9,329 bases of DNA from an uncultured Acidimicrobiales bacterium (GTDB lineage Bacteria; Actinomycetota; Acidimicrobiia; Acidimicrobiales; SZUA-35). Both the position numbers and the translations under genes were made by a program. The notes below the pieces were generated by a model. The model searched no databases, had not been told where the DNA came from, and saw only the letters and a list, made by a program, of their open reading frames with translations. Shown piece by piece: positions 1 to 4,420 of the stretch. The stretch is from positions 1 to 9,329 of the forward strand of contig CALLIQ010000755.1 of the NCBI GenBank assembly GCA_938008925.1. The letters run 5' to 3'. How positions within the stretch are numbered: the stretch's first letter is position 1; each line of letters starts with the position of its first letter.

Positions 1-834
1 ATGCTCAGCCAGACCGGTGGGCACGGCGACACCGAAGGGGGCCACCGCGACGTTCCGAGCTGCGCCTGTGCGATGCGAAACACCACCTTCGGCATCGTGG
101 CCGACGGGCCAGACGCCGTCAGCAAAGCGGCCCGACACAACCTTCGAGACGGCAGCGACTTCATCAAGGTGCATGTGTCGGGTGGCGTGGCGACGCCCTC
201 GGACCCACTCGAATCGGTGCAGTACACCCACGAAGAGATCAGCGTCGCCGTCGTCGAGGCCGAGCATCGTCACACCTACGTCGCCGCCCACGCCTACTCC
301 CCGGAGTCGATCCAACTCGCCGTTGGCGCCGGCGTTCACTCCATCGAGCACGGCAACCTCCTCGACGACGCCGCTGCCCAGGCGATGGCCGCGGCCGGCT
401 CGGTGCTCGTGCCGACGCTCGTCACCTACGAAGCCATGGACGAACTCGGCGAGAAGCTCGGTCTGCCGCGGAACAACATCGAGAAGAACGTCAAGGTGCT
501 GGCCGCCGGGCTCGAGTCGCTCGAGATCGCTCGGCGCAACGGGGTGACCATGGGCTTTGGCACCGACCTGCTCGGCGAGTCGCAGGTCCGTCAGAACCGT
601 GAGCTCGTGATCCGAGCCGAGGTCGAGCCAGCCGCCGACATCCTCCGCTCGATGTGGGTGACCAACGCCGCCCTGGGTCACCTCGAGGGCCGGATCGGCG
701 CGATCACCCCGGACGCGATCGGCGACGTCGTCGTCTCCCGAGTCAACCCGCTCGAGGATCTCGCCTCGTTCGCCAACCCCGAGACGGCCTTCAGCCACGT
801 CATCCAAGCCGGCACCGTCGTCGCCACCACCTGA
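1..834 (+). CDS. Amidohydrolase, imidazolonepropionase/prolidase-like (5' partial)
   Basis: This is the C-terminal part of a metal-dependent amidohydrolase (COG1228-like, PF01979 fold), a family that hydrolyses amide or ring C-N bonds with a one- or two-metal centre. Numbering from window base 1, the visible family marks are LSQTGGHGD at 2-10, FIKVHVSGGVATPSDP at 54-69 with the lysine (K56) that is carboxylated in two-metal members, the metal-ligand histidines in AAHAY (H97) and SIEHGNLLD (H117), the catalytic aspartate in GFGTDL (D189), and the closing G-x-I-x-P-x-x-x-x-D-x-V-V strand at 233-245. The metal-binding HxH and roughly the first 120-150 residues of a typical ~400-residue member are absent because they lie upstream of the window. 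The ATG at base 1 is therefore probably internal. The stop is TGA at 832-834. The substrate cannot be deduced, and nothing links the gene to the flagellar operon. The family call is firm; the specificity is unknown. Confidence 0.9.
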   Translation: MLSQTGGHGDTEGGHRDVPSCACAMRNTTFGIVADGPDAVSKAARHNLRDGSDFIKVHVSGGVATPSDPLESVQYTHEEISVAVVEAEHRHTYVAAHAYSPESIQLAVGAGVHSIEHGNLLDDAAAQAMAAAGSVLVPTLVTYEAMDELGEKLGLPRNNIEKNVKVLAAGLESLEIARRNGVTMGFGTDLLGESQVRQNRELVIRAEVEPAADILRSMWVTNAALGHLEGRIGAITPDAIGDVVVSRVNPLEDLASFANPETAFSHVIQAGTVVATT

Positions 835-880
835 GCCCCTCGCCTTCGAGCCCAATTCCACCCGGTCAGCCTCCGCCTCG

Positions 881-913
881 CTCGAACTCCGCCCCGCTCG
901 AACTCCCGCCCCG
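881..913. repeat. Two-copy ~16-bp direct tandem repeat
   Basis: CTCGAACTCCGCCCCG (881-896) is followed directly by CTCGAACTCCCGCCCCG (897-913), which differs by one inserted C. It sits at the left edge of the intergenic repeat cluster and has no coding meaning that I can see. Confidence 0.7.
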
Positions 914-944
914 CTTCTGGAGGCTGCGCGCGCCATCGAGCCGA

Positions 945-990
945 TTCTGGAGACGACACGCGCCGACTTCAGCGCGTCGAGTCTCCAGAA
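945..990. repeat. Imperfect hairpin, 10 bp + 6 bp stem
   Basis: The outer stem pairs 945-954 with 981-990 (10 bp, perfect). A 3x3 internal loop (955-957 / 978-980) follows, then a 6-bp inner stem (958-963 with 972-977) closed by an 8-nt loop (964-971). There is no T-tract on either side, so it is not a classical intrinsic terminator. It lies 110 nt beyond the amidohydrolase stop and could still slow or stabilise that transcript's 3' end. Confidence 0.65.
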
Positions 991-1003
991 CGCGAGCCGC
1001 AGC

Positions 1004-1054
1004 GCGCAGGGTCTCCAGAAGCGCAGGGCCTCCAGAAGCGCAGGGCCTCCAGAA
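1004..1054. repeat. 17-bp tandem repeat, three copies
   Basis: Three head-to-tail copies of GCGCAGGGYCTCCAGAA lie at 1004-1020, 1021-1037 and 1038-1054. The first copy has T and the other two have C at the ninth position. Near-identity implies recent slippage or duplication. There are no spacers between copies, so this is not a CRISPR array. Confidence 0.9.
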
Positions 1055-1111
1055 CGGGGGACTGGGTCGGGCGGCTCATGGTCGGGGGCCGGTGACCGAG
1101 GCTGGTTCCGT

Positions 1112-1115
1112 GGAG
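1112..1115 (+). promoter_or_regulatory. Shine-Dalgarno (GGAG) for the M15 peptidase
   Basis: GGAG ends 8 nt before the ATG at 1124. This is good spacing and supports that start over any downstream in-frame codon. Confidence 0.7.
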
Positions 1116-1123
1116 TATCCGCA

Positions 1124-1750
1124 ATGACCACACGCATCTCACAGGTGACCGCTCGCATCTCGGCGATCGAGGCACAGCTGACCCAACTCAGCGGTCAGCG
1201 GCGCGACTCGATGGCGCTGGGCGCGGTCAACACGCTCTCGTTCGACGACACCCTCTCGGGAGCCTTGGCGACCACGGGGAACCAGTCGATCGAATCCCAG
1301 TCACCGGAACGCACACCGGCCGAATTGCGCACGCCCGGCTCCTACGGACGCCTGACGCCGCCGGCCGAACTGGCCATCTATCCGAACGGTCAGATCCCGG
1401 CCTCCGCCCTCGGCGACATCGAGGGAACCAACCACATGTTGTGGGCCCCAGCGGCCGACGCCTTCGAGTTGATGCGAGCCGACGCGGCGAACGCCGGCGT
1501 CACGATCGGCATCACCGACAGCTACCGGCCCCTCGCGGTCCAGGAGCGGTTGGCGAAGGAAAAGGGCCTCTACTCACAAGGCGGCCTGGCGGCGACGCCG
1601 GGAACCTCGAACCACGGTTGGGGCATGGCCCTCGACCTGGACCTCGATGCCAACGCGCTCGAGTGGATGCGTGAGAACGGCCACGAGTACGGCTTCGTCG
1701 AGGACGTGCCTCGCGAACCCTGGCACTGGACCTACCGCCCAGCTGCGTAA
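1124..1750 (+). CDS. M15-family D-alanyl-D-alanine carboxypeptidase, probably flagellum-associated
   Basis: This 208-residue protein is a VanY/DdcB-like zinc peptidase that trims peptidoglycan stem peptides. The catalytic domain covers about residues 95-206. It shows a substrate-binding region DSYRP (132-136) with Q140, the Zn motif SNHGWGMALD (H164 and D171 as ligands), and EPWHWTY (E198 catalytic base, H201 third ligand), so all key residues are present. Unusually, there is no signal peptide or membrane anchor. Residues 1-24 instead look like an amphipathic helix with heptad-like hydrophobics (ISQVTARISAIEAQL), followed by a Ser/Thr/Pro-rich linker (about 25-80). Without a Sec signal it would need another route to the wall. 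The adjacent convergent flagellar operon makes flagellar type III export and a FlgJ-like wall-opening role attractive, but that is inference. GGAG 8 nt upstream fixes the ATG. The stop TAA lies 23 nt from the end of csrA. Confidence 0.88.
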   Translation: MTTRISQVTARISAIEAQLTQLSGQRRDSMALGAVNTLSFDDTLSGALATTGNQSIESQSPERTPAELRTPGSYGRLTPPAELAIYPNGQIPASALGDIEGTNHMLWAPAADAFELMRADAANAGVTIGITDSYRPLAVQERLAKEKGLYSQGGLAATPGTSNHGWGMALDLDLDANALEWMRENGHEYGFVEDVPREPWHWTYRPAA

Positions 1751-1751
1751 C

Positions 1752-1769
1752 CCGACCCGCAAGGGTCGG
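1752..1769. terminator. Hairpin between convergent genes, possible bidirectional terminator
   Basis: CCGACCC (1752-1758), a GCAA loop (1759-1762) and GGGTCGG (1763-1769) form a perfect 7-bp stem. On the plus strand the loop is a stable GNRA-type tetraloop. It fills the 23-nt gap between the M15 peptidase stop (1748-1750) and the csrA stop (1774-1776). It lacks a U-tract on both strands, as is common for GC-rich actinobacterial terminators, so termination is inferred from position and fold. Confidence 0.65.
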
Positions 1770-1773
1770 CGGG

Positions 1774-2001
1774 TCAGCGTTGCTTCGGCCGTGGCAGTGG
1801 TGGAAGACCGTTTGGCGTCGGTGCCGACGCCGCTTTGTTCGCGGCCTTGATCTCCGCAGCCACCTCGTCGCGATGGATGGTGACGTCGCGCGGGGCGCGA
1901 ATGCCGAGGCGCACCTGTTCGCCCTTCACCTCGATGACCGTCACGATGATGTCGTCGCTGATCACGATCGACTGGTTGGGCTTGCGGCTGAGAACCAGCA
2001 T
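1774..2001 (-). CDS. csrA: Carbon storage regulator CsrA
   Basis: CsrA is a small homodimeric RNA-binding protein that binds GGA motifs, usually in hairpin loops, and blocks or stabilises mRNAs; in flagellated bacteria that carry FliW it represses flagellin translation. The 75 residues open with MLVLSRKPNQSIVI and keep the RNA-contact residues L4, R6 and R44 (in TIHRDE), plus the core VKGEQVRLGIRAPRDV (25-40). A C-terminal helix and Pro-rich tail (about 46-75) make it longer than the ~61-residue gamma-proteobacterial form; in Bacillus-type CsrA the C-terminal extension is what FliW contacts. The ATG shares its A with the last base of the fliW TGA (TGATG), so translation is almost certainly coupled to fliW. 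A longer open frame extends upstream to 2244 but lies inside fliW and has no family similarity. This is the last gene of the operon, followed by the hairpin at 1752-1769. Confidence 0.96.
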   Translation of the reverse strand: MLVLSRKPNQSIVISDDIIVTVIEVKGEQVRLGIRAPRDVTIHRDEVAAEIKAANKAASAPTPNGLPPLPRPKQR

Positions 2002-2456
2002 CAGGCGGCGAGGGGTTCCTTCGTGGTGTAGTCGGAGTTGTTCAACACGACCTGGCGGCCGGTCCGGTTGGTGGCGTTCATCACGATCGGCCCGAGCAGG
2101 TTGGCGGTGAGGCCGATCGCTTCGTCGCCCTCCCGTTGCACCGTCAGCACGACGAACACTTCGCAATCTGCGGGGTCGTCGAGATCGAGATCGCGCTGCA
2201 CGTCGTCGGGGACGTCGAGCTCGTAGTCGGGGAAGAAGTCCCACGGGCGGGTGGCGAGAAAGGCGAGGTCGGGCTCGTCGGCACTCTGCAGCCAGAAGTA
2301 GTGATCGTCGTCTTCGATCTCGACGAGGACGACTCGTTCGGACCCTGGGACACCCATGAGACCGGGTCCGAGGTCCAACACGCGGGCGTCGTCGACATCG
2401 AGGGTTCCGAACCTTGTCGATTCGACGATCACTGGCTGAACTCTAATCTGCGACAT
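2001..2456 (-). CDS. fliW: Flagellar assembly factor FliW
   Basis: FliW binds flagellin and CsrA in a partner switch: when flagellin is secreted, freed FliW inhibits CsrA by an allosteric, non-RNA-competing contact. Family marks are visible: RFGTLDV near the N-terminus, the GPGLMGVPGSERVVLVE turn, FWLQSADEPDLAFLATRPWDFFPDYE in the middle, and the C-terminal LTANLLGPIVMNATNRTGRQVVLNNSDY. I chose the ATG at 2456 (151 aa), which gives the usual short N-terminus. An ATG at 2486 would add ten residues (MNHRKAPSPP) unlike the family and would overlap the upstream gene by 44 nt instead of 14. Neither start has a good Shine-Dalgarno, so the N-terminus is uncertain. The upstream neighbour is the small membrane-protein gene; downstream it overlaps csrA by one base. 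Confidence 0.95.
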   Translation of the reverse strand: MSQIRVQPVIVESTRFGTLDVDDARVLDLGPGLMGVPGSERVVLVEIEDDDHYFWLQSADEPDLAFLATRPWDFFPDYELDVPDDVQRDLDLDDPADCEVFVVLTVQREGDEAIGLTANLLGPIVMNATNRTGRQVVLNNSDYTTKEPLAA

Positions 2457-2886
2457 GGGGGGAGATGGGGCTTTCCGGTGATTCATTCAGCGCGGTGCTT
2501 TCATGCGAGCCGTCGCCGGGGTGGGCATTGAGTGAAGGATTGAGGGATGGGTTGAGAGAGGGATCGAGCGTCGGGTCGTCATTGGGATTCCCAGCGGATG
2601 TGGGGGTCGGCGAGGGAGTGGGTGTCGTCACCGACGCGTAGATGCGGCCGAGCACGAGTGCTCCAGCCACGCACGCCAGAACGACGACGACGAAGTGGGC
2701 GAGCGCTGAAGCGAACGCCTCGGATCCCGACGCGGCGGCCTGCAGCGACCCGCGGCCCAAGAAGAGCCCACCGAGGAGCCCGACGCCGGTGAGCCTCGCC
2801 TCGTTCTGGTCGTCGCCCGACTGTTGGACGAGCTCGACTCGCCGGGTGCTTGCGCTGCCAGACGGGGAAGAGGTCTCGTCAGCCAC
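2443..2886 (-). CDS. Small single-pass membrane protein of unknown function in flagellar operon
   Basis: I do not recognise this 147-residue protein. It has a polar N-terminus (1-30), a Gly/Leu-rich hydrophobic patch TGVGLLGGLFLG (33-44), and one clear transmembrane segment at about 62-83 (LAHFVVVVLACVAGALVLG and onward). A Pro/Thr/Ser linker (87-98) and an acidic, repetitive tail follow, the tail including DPTL-DPSL-NPSL-NPSL (104-119). There is no signal-peptidase site, catalytic motif or cysteine cluster. The start is GTG (2884-2886), overlapping the flhF-like stop by 8 nt (GTGGCTGA), and the 3' end overlaps fliW by 14 nt. It is therefore translationally locked into the operon and probably acts with the FlhF-like protein, FliW or the export gate. 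The repeat tract uses varied synonymous codons. The gene looks real because of its tight coupling and sensible membrane topology; the function is unknown. Confidence 0.8.
   Translation of the reverse strand: MADETSSPSGSASTRRVELVQQSGDDQNEARLTGVGLLGGLFLGRGSLQAAASGSEAFASALAHFVVVVLACVAGALVLGRIYASVTTPTPSPTPTSAGNPNDDPTLDPSLNPSLNPSLNAHPGDGSHESTALNESPESPISPHVAD
2530..2577 (-). repeat. 12-bp / tetrapeptide repeat x4 (xPSL)
   Basis: Four consecutive 12-bp units encode DPTL, DPSL, NPSL and NPSL in the tail of the small membrane protein. The units differ mostly at synonymous positions (CCC/CCA/CCT and TCT/TCC/TCA), so the peptide pattern seems kept while the DNA drifts. The tract is less GC-rich than its surroundings. 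Confidence 0.8.
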
Positions 2887-4420
2887 GGTTCGGTGCTGGC
2901 GAGCGCATCGACTGGCGCGACGGCTCGCTGAGCTGCTGGCTCGGTGGCTGGCTCAGCGACTGGTTCAGTGATTGGCGGAGTGCAAGGGCGAGTCCGGCGT
3001 CGAATCGACGACCGCCGACGCTGGCGACCCGGATGCCATGGTCGATGAGACCGATCACGTACGCCGGCGGGGCTTCGTGGACGATGTCGAGAACGACCTT
3101 CCCCCCGATCGCGGAAAACCGGCTGAGGATCTCCTTCACCGAGAGGTTCTCCGTCACCGCGAGGTGCACGGTGGTGGGGCCGTGCGAGCGAACTCGATCC
3201 AGGCTGGGGTTGACCCGCTCGGCGAGAGCGAGGTCGATCACGATCGGGGCCGGTGTCTCGCCGTGCTGTTGGCTGTCGTGCCACATGAGTCGGGCGCTGA
3301 TCTCCGCAGGGTCGGCAAAGCACATCCAGGGAGCTGCACCGGGGGGCGGTGTCGACGGCGTGAGGACGGTCGCGGTGACGTCCGCTGACTGTGTGGCTGA
3401 TTGTGTGGCTGATGACCGTGTTGCTGCCTGAGTGGCTGATCGTGTTGCTGATTGTGTGGCCGTCTGGGCGGCTGCCATCGCGGCGTCGAGCGAACCCATG
3501 AAGACGAGACGGCGATCGGGATCGTCGGTCGACAGTTGATTCTCGACGCCGGACAGCGCGGTCCAGAAACGAGCGGCGCTCGGCGAGGGTGGGGCGGGCG
3601 TGTCCGACGCCGGAAGCGACGAGCCGTGCGCACCGGGAGCAGCGGAGGGAGTCGCCGTGGGCACCGTGATGATCGGAGCGGGGGCGGGAGGAGGCGGCGC
3701 CACCGACTCGGCGGTGAGATCGACCGACGGCTTGCCGGTGTGCTCACGAGTCGTGGGCGGGGCCGATGCGCCGGAGTCGAACCGGAAGTCGAGGTCAACG
3801 CCGGCAGCGAGATCCATGTCGCGTTCTAGATCCATGTCCCGGTCGAGTCCGATGCCGGTCTCGTGCACCTCGGCAGCAGCGAGCACCTGGTCGAAGCGCG
3901 GCGCCGGCGGGATTCGCAGATCGACCGGCTCGGGTCGTCCCGGGTGGCCGGTGATGCGTTCGGTGACGCTGACTTCCTCGGCCCGGTCGAGAAGGCCGGC
4001 GGCGACGCCAGCGGGTCGGTGGTTCGACCGGGCAGCGGTTTCGATGATCTGCGGTGCATCTTCCCTCGGCTCGGGTCGCGCTGCCGGGGCACGGCGAACG
4101 CGGGGTGCCGGGCGACCCGACGCGGTGCGATCTGGCGCCGGGCGACCCGACGCGGTGCGAACGGTGGCGGCGGGCGGCGGCGGGGTCTCCACGGGTGCTC
4201 GACCGTCGGACGCTCGACCGTCGGACGCTCGGCCGTTGGCGGGAGTCTGGCCGTCGGCGGAGGCGATCACCTCGAACGACTCGCTGGCGAAGAACCCGGC
4301 GACGCCGCCGCTTCGCACCTTGTTGGCCTCGTGGATCTGCGCCTCGGCGCCGAGCTCCTGGCGAACGCGCTCGAGGAGCGCTCCGAGCTCAGGCCCCGAG
4401 AATCGGTGTTGCGGCGACAT
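2879..4420 (-). CDS. FlhF-like flagellar protein lacking the GTPase motifs
   Basis: This 513-residue protein sits where flhF normally follows flhA. Residues 7-53 match the FlhF N-terminal region (GPELGALLERVRQELGAEAQI, then GGVAGFFASESFEVIA). A long, disordered Pro/Ala/Ser linker (about 55-285) follows. Residues 304-316 and 392-475 read like a decayed SRP-GTPase core: VHLAVTENLSVKEILSRFSAIGGKVVLDIVHEA aligns by eye with the FlhF stretch ending in TKLDE, and PIVIDLA sits where DTAGR is expected. There is no GxxGxGKT P-loop, no DTAGR and no TKLD, so GTP binding is unlikely. FlhF sets flagellar number and placement; here only a scaffold-like role can be proposed. Internal repeats lie at 63-76, 88-106, 192-204, 320-346 and 482-498. 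The start overlaps the flhA end by 32 nt and has its own GGAAGG 8 nt upstream. The stop overlaps the next gene by 8 nt. Confidence 0.8.
   Translation of the reverse strand: MSPQHRFSGPELGALLERVRQELGAEAQIHEANKVRSGGVAGFFASESFEVIASADGQTPANGRASDGRASDGRAPVETPPPPAATVRTASGRPAPDRTASGRPAPRVRRAPAARPEPREDAPQIIETAARSNHRPAGVAAGLLDRAEEVSVTERITGHPGRPEPVDLRIPPAPRFDQVLAAAEVHETGIGLDRDMDLERDMDLAAGVDLDFRFDSGASAPPTTREHTGKPSVDLTAESVAPPPPAPAPIITVPTATPSAAPGAHGSSLPASDTPAPPSPSAARFWTALSGVENQLSTDDPDRRLVFMGSLDAAMAAAQTATQSATRSATQAATRSSATQSATQSADVTATVLTPSTPPPGAAPWMCFADPAEISARLMWHDSQQHGETPAPIVIDLALAERVNPSLDRVRSHGPTTVHLAVTENLSVKEILSRFSAIGGKVVLDIVHEAPPAYVIGLIDHGIRVASVGGRRFDAGLALALRQSLNQSLSQPPSQQLSEPSRQSMRSPAPNRG
2927..2977 (-). 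repeat. Gln/Ser-rich tetrapeptide repeat tail of the FlhF-like protein
   Basis: Residues 482-498 read RQSL-NQSL-SQPP-SQQL-S, an imperfect 12-bp periodic tract just before the stop. It resembles the xPSL tract of the next gene in both period and composition. Confidence 0.7.
3383..3463 (-). repeat. 12-bp repeats encoding (Q/R)SAT tetrapeptides
   Basis: About six units of Thr-Gln/Arg-Ser-Ala lie at residues 320-346 of the FlhF-like protein, inserted between the decayed beta-strand at the P-loop position and the following segment. The core 12-mer on the plus strand is GTGTGGCTGATT, with close variants. Slippage-type expansion is likely. Confidence 0.85.
4107..4160 (-). repeat. 24-bp perfect repeat, period 30, in the FlhF-like linker
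   Basis: Identical 24-mers at 4107-4130 and 4137-4160 encode a repeated RTASGRPAP segment (residues 88-106). Exact nucleotide identity points to a recent in-frame duplication. Confidence 0.85.
4197..4241 (-). repeat. 15-bp tandem repeat x3 in the FlhF-like linker
   Basis: GCTCGACCGTCGGAC occurs at 4197-4211 and 4212-4226, with a degenerate third copy at 4227-4241. It encodes GRASD units at residues 63-76. Confidence 0.85.

Larger units (their letters stand above)
915..1054. repeat. Inverted-repeat cluster on the octamer TTCTGGAG / CTCCAGAA
   Basis: The octamer TTCTGGAG occurs at 915-922 and 945-952. Its reverse complement CTCCAGAA occurs at 983-990, 1013-1020, 1030-1037 and 1047-1054. TTCTGGAGGC (915-924) is a perfect 10-bp partner of GCCTCCAGAA at 1028-1037 and 1045-1054, while TTCTGGAGAC (945-954) is a perfect partner of GTCTCCAGAA at 981-990 and 1011-1020. 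The transcript could therefore form a short-range hairpin nested in a longer-range one. The arrangement resembles REP-type or other dispersed intergenic palindromes. Whether it recurs elsewhere in the genome cannot be seen from this window. Confidence 0.8.
835..1123. other. Repeat-rich non-coding gap
   Basis: This 289-bp gap lies between the amidohydrolase stop and the M15 peptidase start. I see no convincing gene in either strand. Frames that cross it read as Arg/Pro/Ser low complexity. It contains a two-copy ~16-bp direct repeat (881-913), an imperfect hairpin (945-990), a three-copy 17-bp tandem repeat (1004-1054) and a Shine-Dalgarno for the downstream gene (1112-1115). No clear -10/-35 or FliA-type promoter could be picked out by eye. 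Confidence 0.7.

Noticed and set aside
1..3. ATG at base 1 as the true start of the amidohydrolase
   Set aside because: The residues that follow (LSQTGGHGD) are an internal family motif, and the metal-binding N-terminal third is missing.
1004..1054. CRISPR-like array
   Set aside because: The 17-bp units abut without spacers and there are only three copies.
2002..2244. Longer CsrA with an N-terminal Arg-rich extension starting at 2244
   Set aside because: The extra residues overlap fliW out of frame and have a shadow-type composition. CsrA proteins start at the MLVL motif, here the ATG at 2001.
2879..4420. Canonical GTPase FlhF
   Set aside because: No P-loop, DTAGR or TKLD motif anywhere in the 513 residues, so only 'FlhF-like' is justified.
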